Shown piece after piece: positions 6,714 through 13,300 of a stretch of DNA of 18,492 nt. Made by a program: the position numbers and the translations under genes. Under the pieces are notes generated by a model. That model was given only the letters and a program-made list of their open reading frames with translations, searched no databases and had not been told where the DNA came from. The stretch spans positions 1 to 18,492 of the forward strand of contig DAIORV010000039.1 in NCBI GenBank assembly GCA_036752825.1. The letters run 5' to 3'. Source of the stretch: UBA5177 sp002413265 (GTDB taxonomy: Bacteria > Chloroflexota > UBA5177). How positions within the stretch are numbered: the stretch's first letter is position 1; every line of letters begins with the position of its first letter.

Positions 6714-8314
6714 CGCCGGATGTTGGGCCGGATCGCGGCCTCGTTTTCGAGGCCGCGCACGTCACTCAGCATGCGTGGCTGCGCCACATCCTGCTGTTTC
6801 AACGCCCAGGCAGGAGGTTTGATCATGGCATCGGCCAGCGGGACACCATCCTGTCCTCGCGGCTGGATTTGCATAACGGTTTCGACGGTGGGAGCGATAT
6901 CCGTCAGCCTGGCAGGGTAGCTGGACGTGTACGCCCGCTTGAAAGCAGGACCGGCGACGATCAGCGGGATATGTTGCGCTCCCCAGGTGGCGCCACCGTG
7001 GTCGCCCTTGCGCTTGGTCTGGATGAAGTTGGGAGTCTCGGTCATGGTGTTCTCGTCGTACAACAGGACGATGTCAGCCGATTCCGCGGCGTTGGCCGTG
7101 CTAAGCAAGTCCGAGTACGAGGTGCGCACGTACGGATCGGCCAGACGACTAACCGGTGAGACGAGCTGATACGTTCCCTTCGGCGTCTTCTGATACACGG
7201 CATCGACGTAGGGTATGGCTGCGTCGGCGAGGGCTTTGGCGGCTTTCGGTACGGCCGATGCGTTCTTGAGCCAGATCGGCGAGTAGTCGCCGTGACCCAC
7301 GTAAAGCGCCTGGCCGCCAGAAGACGTGATTGCGTTCTCGATGCGTGTGATGGAGACGGTGTGCAATGCCGGCACCATTCCGTGATCCGAGGTCACGACG
7401 AAGGTGGTGTTGTTGATCATACCGGCACGCGCGTAGGCGGCCACGATTCGGCCGATTTGTCTATCCACGTTGGTGAGGAGTGGCGTCATGATCGACGCGT
7501 CTGTTCCCGCCATGTGTCCAAAAACATCCACTTCAGGGAGGTTGATCATCATCACCCTCGGGTGGTAGTTGAAGAGGAACTTGAGGGCTAGAGTCGTGGT
7601 CCAGGTATCTTCAACTCCCGGCACCCGAGGATAGGTAGGCAAATTCAGCTGGGGACTCGCCAATAGCTTGGGATCGGGCACCCTGCCTGGAATGGCAGCA
7701 GGGATGTAATGCCCCAGTGCGTTCTTCTCGCCGAAGGAAACGAAGTCGGCGTCTCCCGCGCCGAGGGCATCGGCGGCGTAAACCTTGTGGCCACTTAGCG
7801 CCACGACGCGAGATCCCGGATACGCTCGATGTACGAGGGCAGCGAGGGTCGGCGACCCAGTCTGACGGATGGAATTACCGATGTAGCCGGTGCGAACGAG
7901 GCTCCCACCGAGCAGACTCGGCGCCATGCTGTTCGTGCCGGGGACCCTCCAGGTGTCGCCGAGGATCAGGTGTCGCGAGGGCAGCACCCCCGTGCCGATG
8001 GTGGCGTGGGAGCTCTCGGTGACGCTCGGGAGCTGTCCGACCCAAGCCTGGGAGAACTGCGTGCCCCGGGCGACGAGAGCTGCAAGATTCGGCATTCTGG
8101 ACAGATTGAATTCGTCATAGCGGGCCGCGTCGACCACGATGACGCAGGCGAAGGGGCCGGTACTGCCCTTCGAGGCGTTTGGAACGGGGGGCGGCACCGG
8201 CTGCGCAACGATTGCACTGTCTACCCGGGTGCCACTGCCGAGCCCGAGTCCCGAAACCGTGGCGGAGAGCAGGACTGCGCCCACCTTGAGCAGAAGCCGT
8301 TTGCGCCGTGTCAT
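6710..8314 (-). CDS. Exported alkaline-phosphatase-superfamily enzyme (phosphodiesterase/nucleotide pyrophosphatase type)
   Basis: The product is 534 residues from ATG 8314. The N-terminus MTRRKRLLLK followed by a hydrophobic stretch and GLGLGSG is an export signal; its KRLLLK core resembles a relaxed Tat motif, but Sec export is possible. The two-metal hydrolase residues of the superfamily are all present: D62 (VVVDAARYD), the nucleophile position T99 (LPSVTESSHATIGTG), D263 and H267 (EVDVFGHMAG), D310-H311 (VTSDHGM) and H439 (KGDHGGATWG). The enzyme is therefore probably active on phosphate mono- or diesters outside the cytoplasm; substrate is not predictable. It ends tail to tail with the TolB-like gene, and a strong hairpin lies in its last codons. 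A 132-bp gap with its own -10 element separates it from mpg. Confidence 0.88.
   Translation of the reverse strand: MTRRKRLLLKVGAVLLSATVSGLGLGSGTRVDSAIVAQPVPPPVPNASKGSTGPFACVIVVDAARYDEFNLSRMPNLAALVARGTQFSQAWVGQLPSVTESSHATIGTGVLPSRHLILGDTWRVPGTNSMAPSLLGGSLVRTGYIGNSIRQTGSPTLAALVHRAYPGSRVVALSGHKVYAADALGAGDADFVSFGEKNALGHYIPAAIPGRVPDPKLLASPQLNLPTYPRVPGVEDTWTTTLALKFLFNYHPRVMMINLPEVDVFGHMAGTDASIMTPLLTNVDRQIGRIVAAYARAGMINNTTFVVTSDHGMVPALHTVSITRIENAITSSGGQALYVGHGDYSPIWLKNASAVPKAAKALADAAIPYVDAVYQKTPKGTYQLVSPVSRLADPYVRTSYSDLLSTANAAESADIVLLYDENTMTETPNFIQTKRKGDHGGATWGAQHIPLIVAGPAFKRAYTSSYPARLTDIAPTVETVMQIQPRGQDGVPLADAMIKPPAWALKQQDVAQPRMLSDVRGLENEAAIRPNIRR
6734..6757. other. Perfect 10-bp hairpin at the convergent gene ends
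   Basis: CGCGGCCTCG, TTTT, CGAGGCCGCG forms a perfect 10-bp stem with a 4-nt loop. It starts 20 nt after the rightward TolB-like stop and lies inside the last 16 codons of the leftward phosphatase gene. No T-tract follows on either strand, so it is not a classical intrinsic terminator. It could still protect or end the rightward transcript. Confidence 0.5.
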
Positions 8315-8364
8315 CTGTCCCTATCGCGGGAGGAGCTTGGAGCTTCCGCCTCGCCCGCGAGCGA

Positions 8365-8370
8365 AGTATA
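8365..8370 (-). promoter_or_regulatory. Candidate -10 element of the phosphatase gene
   Basis: Minus-strand TATACT matches the -10 consensus at five of six bases and lies 50 nt before the ATG at 8314. No good -35 is seen at 16-18 nt. The 132-bp gap after mpg makes an independent promoter plausible. Confidence 0.35.
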
Positions 8371-8446
8371 CCGTGTTTAACTGAGAGCCGCGACGGGCAT
8401 ACACCTTGTCCGGGGGGCCGTAGCCGACCGCGACGAGTCACCACCG

Positions 8447-9037
8447 TTATGAGACCGAAGGTCTCCCCTTGGAAACGTACGGGTTGCCCACGATGTAGAA
8501 CCGCAAGGGAAGGCTCTTGCCGTTCGTCAGGCCGACCCGGGTGCTGCTCAGCACTTCGCCGACTTCGAACTGGTCGTCCTCGATACTGAATTCCCGTCCC
8601 AGCAGGGTTGCGCCATTGTCGGAACGCGAGATACCGAAAGCCGAACAGAGCTTGGCGGGGCCGCTGCAGAGCTCAATCGGTTTGCCTCGTCCTCGCCTCC
8701 GCTCCATGAGCTCCAGGCCGCTCAAGGGCTCAAGGGCGCGTAGCAGCACGGCACCGGCGACGCCTTCCTCTTCAGTGACGACATTGGCGCAGAAATGCAT
8801 GCCGTAGGTGAAGTAAACGTAGAGGCGGCCTGGTGGGCCGAACATGACTTGAGTACGGGGCGACAGGCCACGAAAGGCGTGAGAGCCAGGATCTGACTCT
8901 CCCCGGTAGGCTTCCGTCTCGACGACACGGCCGCTGAGAATCGTCGACCCTAGGCGGCGGACAAAGGTCTTTCCGAGGAGATCGCGGGCCACCTCAACAG
9001 CAGGCCGAGCGTAGAAATCAAGGTCGAGCCTGGGCAC
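8447..9037 (-). CDS. mpg: 3-methyladenine DNA glycosylase, AAG/MPG family
   Basis: This base-excision repair enzyme flips out and removes alkylated or deaminated purines (3-methyladenine, hypoxanthine) from DNA. The 196-residue product shows the family signatures in order: LDFYARPAVEVARDLLGK, the catalytic-glutamate segment GRVVETEAYRGESDPGSHA, SPRTQVMFGPPGRLYVYFTYGMHFCANVV, and the late SGPAKLCSAFGI. Length fits bacterial members (about 190-210). The GTG start at 9037 lies 6 nt after the uvrB stop with no clear ribosome site, so it is probably translated by coupling with uvrB. Pairing with uvrB makes a two-gene DNA repair unit. Assignment is secure. Confidence 0.95.
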   Translation of the reverse strand: MPRLDLDFYARPAVEVARDLLGKTFVRRLGSTILSGRVVETEAYRGESDPGSHAFRGLSPRTQVMFGPPGRLYVYFTYGMHFCANVVTEEEGVAGAVLLRALEPLSGLELMERRRGRGKPIELCSGPAKLCSAFGISRSDNGATLLGREFSIEDDQFEVGEVLSSTRVGLTNGKSLPLRFYIVGNPYVSKGRPSVS

Positions 9038-9043
9038 CAGCGG

Positions 9044-11056
9044 CTATTGGAACCGGGAAGAGGTGGCCGTTGTTGGTTCCGGTTTCTCCTCCATTCGCCT
9101 TCGCATCTCGACAACCTGATCGCGAATGGCGGCAGCTCGCTCGAACTCGAGGTTCTTGGCAGCTTGTTTCATCTGGCCTTCCAGATCCTTGACCAGTCTG
9201 GCAAGCTCATCCTTCGGCACGTCGTCGCCTACCTCGTACTGGACACGTTCTTCGGCGACTGCCCGCACCGAGTCGGAGAGATCGCGGATTGCCTTCTGGA
9301 TGCCGACTGGGGTGATCCCGTGCTCTTCGTTGTATTCGATCTGGATGGCGCGGCGTCGGTAGGTTTCGTCGATGGCCTTACGCATGGAGTCGGTGACTCG
9401 GTCGGCGTACATGATGACGTGTCCGTCGAGATGACGAGCGGCGCGGCCGATTGTCTGGATCAGAGAGCGCGCCGACCTCAGGTACCCCTCTTTGTCGGCA
9501 TCAAGAATCGCCACCAGACTGACTTCGGGAAGGTCCAGACCTTCGCGCAGAAGGTTGATTCCGACCACGACGTCATAAACACCTAGGCGGAGGTCGCGAA
9601 GGACGTCCACGCGTTCCATGACATCCATCTCGCTGTGGAGATAGTGGACTTTCATGCCCATTTCCCGCATGTAATCTGCAAGGTCTTCGGCCATCCTCTT
9701 GGTCAGCGTCGTGACCAAGGCTCGCTGTCCGCTCAGAGCGCGAGCCTGGATCTCCGCGAGAAGATCGTCGATCTGGTGCTCGGTGGGCTTGACCTCGATG
9801 CTCGGATCGATAACCCCGGTCGGCCGCACGATTTGCTCGACCACCTGGACGCTGTGCTGGTCTTCGTACGGGCCCGGAGTGGCCGAGGTGAAGATGACCT
9901 GATTGATTCTCTCTTCGAACTCTTGAAAAGTCAGGGGACGGTTATCGAGGGCAGAGGGAAGCCGGAAGCCGTACTCTACCAAGACTTCTTTGCGGCTCCG
10001 GTCGCCGAAGTACATTCCCTGCACCTGCGGGACTGCGACGTGCGACTCGTCGATGATCAACAGGAAGTCGTCGGGAAAATAATCGAGCAAGGTCCACGGG
10101 CGTGACCCGGGTGGACGCCCGGAGAGGTGACGAGCGTAGTTCTCGACGCCGTTGCAGAAGCCCGTCTCGCGCAGCATCTCGAGATCGAACATGGTGCGCT
10201 GCTCGAGCCGCGCCGCTTCCAGTACTTTTCCTTCACGCTTCATCGTGGAGAGCTGCTCGTAAAGCTCCTCCTCTATGGAAACCATGGCCTTCTTGAGCTT
10301 CTCCTCGGTCGTAACGAAGTGCCTTGCCGGGTAGATGTCGATGGCGTCACGAGTCGCCATGACTTCACCGGTGAGGGGATCGAGCTCGACGATACGATCG
10401 ATCTGGTCTCCAAAGAATTCGATGCGAATCGCGAGCTGTTCGTATGCAGGATAGATTTCCACGACATCGCCGCGCACGCGGAAGGTACCGCGCGCGAAAT
10501 TCATGTCGTTTCGTTCATAGAGGATGTGAGTCAGCTGGCGCAGGAGCTTGTCTCGCTTGCGTATCTCGCTCCGCTTCACGTTGACAACGACGTCGCCATA
10601 GGCGTCCGGATCGCCGAGCCCATAGATGCAGGAGACGCTGGCGACGATCAGCACATCGGAGCGAGTGAAGAGGGACCTGGTCGCCGAGAGGCGCAGCCGA
10701 TCTATCTCGTCGTTCCGGGAGGAGTCCTTCTCGATGTAGGTGTCTGAACGGGGAATGTAGGCTTCGGGCTGGTAGTAGTCGTAGTAGGAGACGAAGTACT
10801 CGACGGCGTTGTCGGGGAAGAACTCCTTGTATTCGGAGAAGAGCTGTGCCGCGAGGGTCTTGTTGGGAGCAAGTACCAGTGTCGGTTTCTGGATTTCCTG
10901 AACCAGGTTCGCGACGGTGAAGGTCTTACCGGAGCCGGTAACGCCGAGCAGGGTTTGGAAGCGGTTACCCGAGCGCAGGCCTTCAGCCAGGCCGGTTATG
11001 GCTTCCGGTTGGTCTCCGGTGGGCTGGAAGTCACTGACGACCCTGAAATTTGGCAC
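9044..11056 (-). CDS. uvrB: UvrABC excinuclease subunit B
   Basis: UvrB is the damage-verifying helicase-like subunit of nucleotide excision repair; it receives DNA from UvrA and recruits UvrC. The 670-residue product is full length. Visible parts are Walker A GVTGSGKT (38-45), the beta-hairpin YYDYYQPEAYIPRSD (91-105) that clamps a DNA strand, the DESH Walker B box (336-339), helicase motifs such as TSATPGPYE and QTIGRAARH, and the C-terminal UVR motif (LEGQMKQAAKNLEFERAAAIRDQ split around residue 640) that binds UvrC. The start is GTG 11056 (PNFRVVSDFQPTGDQP), with AAAGGT a few bases upstream. The 5' leader is a tandem 86-bp duplication carrying a second copy of this start, and an extended -10 element lies before it. 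mpg follows by 6 nt. Confidence 0.98.
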   Translation of the reverse strand: MPNFRVVSDFQPTGDQPEAITGLAEGLRSGNRFQTLLGVTGSGKTFTVANLVQEIQKPTLVLAPNKTLAAQLFSEYKEFFPDNAVEYFVSYYDYYQPEAYIPRSDTYIEKDSSRNDEIDRLRLSATRSLFTRSDVLIVASVSCIYGLGDPDAYGDVVVNVKRSEIRKRDKLLRQLTHILYERNDMNFARGTFRVRGDVVEIYPAYEQLAIRIEFFGDQIDRIVELDPLTGEVMATRDAIDIYPARHFVTTEEKLKKAMVSIEEELYEQLSTMKREGKVLEAARLEQRTMFDLEMLRETGFCNGVENYARHLSGRPPGSRPWTLLDYFPDDFLLIIDESHVAVPQVQGMYFGDRSRKEVLVEYGFRLPSALDNRPLTFQEFEERINQVIFTSATPGPYEDQHSVQVVEQIVRPTGVIDPSIEVKPTEHQIDDLLAEIQARALSGQRALVTTLTKRMAEDLADYMREMGMKVHYLHSEMDVMERVDVLRDLRLGVYDVVVGINLLREGLDLPEVSLVAILDADKEGYLRSARSLIQTIGRAARHLDGHVIMYADRVTDSMRKAIDETYRRRAIQIEYNEEHGITPVGIQKAIRDLSDSVRAVAEERVQYEVGDDVPKDELARLVKDLEGQMKQAAKNLEFERAAAIRDQVVEMRRRMEEKPEPTTATSSRFQ

Positions 11057-11133
11057 TCTAGACCTTTTGTCTTAAGGCGCTGTCACAGCGGTTGGGTGGC
11101 ACCCCTAAAGGGGTGCGGCTACGGGGTGGGCTC
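11048..11133. repeat. 86-bp tandem repeat, unit 1 (contains the uvrB start)
   Basis: This unit and the next (11134-11219) are adjacent direct repeats with four mismatches in 86 positions. Unit 1 includes the uvrB ribosome site, GTG and next two codons. It also contains the 13-bp dyad CGCTGTCACAGCG (11078-11090) and a perfect hairpin GCACCCC, TAAA, GGGGTGC. The mismatches show a genuine diverged duplication rather than a simple assembly stutter. Confidence 0.95.
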
Positions 11134-11142
11134 ATTTGGCAC
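11119..11142 (-). promoter_or_regulatory. Potential 7-codon upstream ORF created by the leader duplication
   Basis: The second copy of the uvrB start region reads GTG CCA AAT GAG CCC ACC CCG TAG, giving MPNEPTP and stop. It carries the same upstream ribosome-site context as uvrB itself and ends 62 nt before the real start. The ORF is seen directly; translation is inference. Confidence 0.45.
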
Positions 11143-11219
11143 TCTAGACCTTTTGTCTTAAGGCGCTGTCACAGCGGTTGCGTCGCGCCCCTGAAGGGGT
11201 GCGGCTACGGGGTGGGCTC
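11134..11219. repeat. 86-bp tandem repeat, unit 2 (upstream copy)
   Basis: This is the upstream copy in the direction of uvrB transcription. It contains the dyad CGCTGTCACAGCG at 11164-11176 and the hairpin version GCGCCCC, TGAA, GGGGTGC. All four differences from unit 1 fall in the hairpin arm and the bases beside it. The GC-rich palindrome resembles dispersed REP-like elements, but no other copy is in this window. Confidence 0.95.
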
Positions 11220-11238
11220 GTAACGAACGAACGTCCTA

Positions 11239-11247
11239 ATTTTACCA
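11239..11247 (-). promoter_or_regulatory. Candidate extended -10 promoter for uvrB
   Basis: The minus strand reads TGGTAAAAT, a TGn-extended -10 with five of six hexamer matches. It lies between the tatC stop and the repeat pair. Initiation a few bases downstream would give a leader of roughly 175 nt that includes both repeat units. No convincing -35 is present. Confidence 0.4.
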
Positions 11248-11275
11248 TGCGCGCGGGGCGGGATTCTTGTGGTCG

Positions 11276-12046
11276 CTACTTCCCAATCGCTCTGGAGACA
11301 CCGACTGAACCGAGGTACAGGATGTAGAGGATGACGCCGAGGACTATCGGAGAGATAGGGTCGGCGCCGGGTGTGACGATCATGGAGAAGATGAAGATGC
11401 CGAAGAAAAAATGAGCTCGCTTTGACCAGAGCCAGCGGGACGAGGTAATACCGAGGGCCGCGAGGGATACCAGCACGATCGGTAGCTCGAAGGATATGCC
11501 GAAGACGACGAGGATGAGCGCCACGAAGCTGACGTACTCGCTCGCGAACGGGAGAATTTGAAGGTCGCCCGTCTCGAAGCCGAGAAAGAACTTCACGGCG
11601 AGAGGAATGACTTCGTACCCGGTCACCACTCCGGCGAGGAAGAGCACGAGCGACGAGGTTATGATTGCCGGGCCCCAGCGGCCCGCCCGGGCACCGAAGG
11701 CAGGAGCGACGAAGGCCCACGCTTCATAGATGGTGACCGGTAGGGCGATTAGGAAGCCGATGGCTATGGCGACCTTCAGGTTTAGCGTGAAGCCGCCGTA
11801 CACCGTGTTGAAAAAGAGTGGCAATGTCTTGCCGGGATGGGAGGAGGCGTAGGCGTCTCTCAAGGGCGCATCGAGCAGCCGGATCGTCCGCTTGGCGAAG
11901 AACCAGCCGATCACGGAGCCGACCGCGATGGTCGAGACACAGATGGTCAAGCGCGTGCGAAGCTCTTGCAGATGCTCCACAAAGGTCATGTATTTCGGGT
12001 CCGGCTCCCGGATCCGAAATGGCCCGCTGGTGGGCTGTGCGCTCAT
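11276..12046 (-). CDS. tatC: Twin-arginine translocase subunit TatC
   Basis: TatC is the signal-peptide receptor and core of the Tat pathway, exporting folded proteins with twin-arginine signals. The ATG at 12046 gives 256 residues, the usual length; a GTG at 12118 would add 24 residues that look unrelated and is disfavoured. The signatures are the cytoplasmic HLQELRTRL (25-33), LNLKVAIAIGFLIALPVTIYE before the AFVAP turn, the periplasmic FELP, and the TPGADPISP element before the last helix. Six transmembrane helices are apparent. It lies 109 nt after tatA in the same direction and is probably cotranscribed from the tatA promoter. Confidence 0.95.
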   Translation of the reverse strand: MSAQPTSGPFRIREPDPKYMTFVEHLQELRTRLTICVSTIAVGSVIGWFFAKRTIRLLDAPLRDAYASSHPGKTLPLFFNTVYGGFTLNLKVAIAIGFLIALPVTIYEAWAFVAPAFGARAGRWGPAIITSSLVLFLAGVVTGYEVIPLAVKFFLGFETGDLQILPFASEYVSFVALILVVFGISFELPIVLVSLAALGITSSRWLWSKRAHFFFGIFIFSMIVTPGADPISPIVLGVILYILYLGSVGVSRAIGK

Positions 12047-12155
12047 CTCTGTCGAGGACTCCCCGGAATAACTGCGGTCATATTCTCGCCCGACACGACG
12101 ATATGCCGGGGCAGCCACTCAGCTTGAGTGGATGAACGAGGATGACCAGCCGAGC

Positions 12156-12452
12156 TTAGCTTGCTTCGCGGTCCGCGGGAGGAGGCGGCGGCGCCGCGGG
12201 CTGGGTCGCCGCGGGCTCGTTTGCCGGCGGGACTCGCGCCGGCTCGACCGGACGAGACGGCGTGACGGTCTGTGAGTTCACTGTGGACGAGTCGCCGAGA
12301 GCCTGGTCGTGAAGCTCTTGGGTACCCTTCTTGAACTCTTTTATTCCCTTGCCCAACGCTCCACCGATTTCCGGCAGGCGCTTCGGCCCGAAGACAATGA
12401 GAGCCAGGATCACGACGATCGCCAGCTCCCAAAAGTGGCTAACACCAAACAC
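12156..12452 (-). CDS. tatA: Sec-independent translocase subunit TatA
   Basis: TatA oligomerises with TatC to form the Tat export passage. The GTG start at 12452 follows AAGGAG by 6 nt. The 98-residue product has the N-terminal membrane helix (about 8-21), the hinge FGPKRLPEIG (21-30), the amphipathic helix GALGKGIKEFKKGTQEL, and a long proline/alanine-rich tail (PANEPAATQPAAPPPPP). The FGPKRLP hinge and lack of a separate second gene suggest a minimal TatA-TatC system, although a TatB could be encoded elsewhere. A perfect TATAAT lies upstream, separating it from acpP. Confidence 0.93.
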   Translation of the reverse strand: MFGVSHFWELAIVVILALIVFGPKRLPEIGGALGKGIKEFKKGTQELHDQALGDSSTVNSQTVTPSRPVEPARVPPANEPAATQPAAPPPPPADREAS

Positions 12453-12496
12453 AATCGACTCCTTGCCCTATTGCACGCATGCGCTCAGGGTACTCG

Positions 12497-12502
12497 ATTA
12501 TA
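12497..12502 (-). promoter_or_regulatory. Candidate tatA promoter, perfect -10
   Basis: Minus-strand TATAAT lies 44 nt before the GTG of tatA inside the 94-bp acpP-tatA gap. No -35 matching TTGACA is seen at 16-18 nt, so strength is uncertain. It suggests tatA-tatC can be expressed apart from the fatty-acid genes. Confidence 0.5.
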
Positions 12503-12546
12503 GGTGCTCTTTGCTCACCGAATGGGTGCTTCTATGACTTAATCGA

Positions 12547-12792
12547 TTATTCGCCCTTGTGCTCGCGAATGTAGTCGATGGCGTCGCCAACGGTGCGGAT
12601 TTTCTCCGCATCCTCTTCCGAAATCTCGATGTTGAATTCCTCTTCGAGCGACATGATCAGCTCGACGAGGTCGAGAGAATCGGCGTTGAGGTCCTCCTCG
12701 AAAGACGCGTCCCTGGTGACCTGAGCCTCGTCAACTCCGAGTTGTTCGGAGATGATGCGCTTCAGTCGTTCCTCTATGGAAGCCTGGTCCAT
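12547..12792 (-). CDS. acpP: Acyl carrier protein
   Basis: The 81-residue acidic protein carries growing fatty acyl chains as thioesters on a phosphopantetheine arm. The attachment serine is S39 in the DSL motif (LNADSLDLVELIMSLEEEF), and helix-rich flanks match the family along the full length. The ATG at 12792 follows GGGAGGT by 8 nt; that ribosome site overlaps the last codons of nusB, 6 nt away, giving close coupling. CoaD, in the same run, makes the precursor of the CoA that donates the arm. FabG and AccC act on or feed AcpP-bound chains. Confidence 0.98.
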   Translation of the reverse strand: MDQASIEERLKRIISEQLGVDEAQVTRDASFEEDLNADSLDLVELIMSLEEEFNIEISEEDAEKIRTVGDAIDYIREHKGE

Positions 12793-12798
12793 GCCGAA

Positions 12799-13296
12799 CT
12801 ACCTCCCTGAAGAGCGGCCTTTTTGCCGCCTACGTGATGTTTCGGATCGCGCAGTCGAGGCCCCGCTCCGCGGCAGGCCCTCTGCTATAGTACCCAGAAC
12901 TCCATTCACGAACCGGCCGGAGCTTTCGCCGCCATAAGTCTTGGCCAGCTCCACCGCTTCATTGATGGCTACTTCGATCGGAGCCTCCTGAGGATAGAGG
13001 AGCTCGTAGGCGCCCATTTCCAGGATGACGCGGTCCGTTGCAGCCAGGGAGTGCACCGGAAAGGCCGGCGCCGCGTCCGCAATCCTCTCTACCAAGTGCG
13101 TACGCTCCTGCCTAGTTCCAATGGCAAGGTGACGAGCGAACTCCATTGCGGAAGTCTCGAGCACCTCGCCCGTTTCCTCTTCGAGCGTCTCCGCTCGCTG
13201 CGAGAGCACCTCGTCCACGGTGCTGCCTGGCCTTCCTTCGAGCTCAAAAAGGGTTTGAAAGGCGAGGTCGCGGCCGAGACGGCGCTGCTGAATCAT
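12799..13296 (-). CDS. nusB: Transcription antitermination factor NusB
   Basis: NusB binds boxA RNA with S10 (NusE) to assemble antitermination complexes on rRNA operons. The 165-residue product has the N-terminal RRLGRDLAFQTLFELEG and the conserved C-terminal half: HSLAATDRVILEMGAYELLY, PIEVAINEAVELAKTYGG, SSGRFVNGVLGTIAE. A serine/arginine-rich tail of about 25 residues follows the normal end of the domain and is not typical. The ATG at 13296 comes 4 nt after the accC stop. The accC-nusB order is common in bacteria, but here acpP follows directly. Confidence 0.95.
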   Translation of the reverse strand: MIQQRRLGRDLAFQTLFELEGRPGSTVDEVLSQRAETLEEETGEVLETSAMEFARHLAIGTRQERTHLVERIADAAPAFPVHSLAATDRVILEMGAYELLYPQEAPIEVAINEAVELAKTYGGESSGRFVNGVLGTIAEGLPRSGASTARSETSRRRQKGRSSGR

Positions 13297-13300
13297 GGAT

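Noticed and set aside
9047..10747. Several plus-strand ORFs opposite uvrB
   Set aside because: uvrB is complete and continuous on the minus strand; the opposing frames are high-GC shadows.
11093..11115. Intrinsic terminator after tatC or before uvrB
   Set aside because: The GCACCCC/GGGGTGC hairpin is strong but no T-tract follows on either strand, and it occurs upstream of the uvrB start.
11226..11236. Possible LexA/SOS box before uvrB (GAACGAACGTC)
   Set aside because: It has repeated GAAC half-sites but no inverted GTTC partner at SOS-box spacing, so it does not match the Bacillus/Mycobacterium or E. coli consensus.
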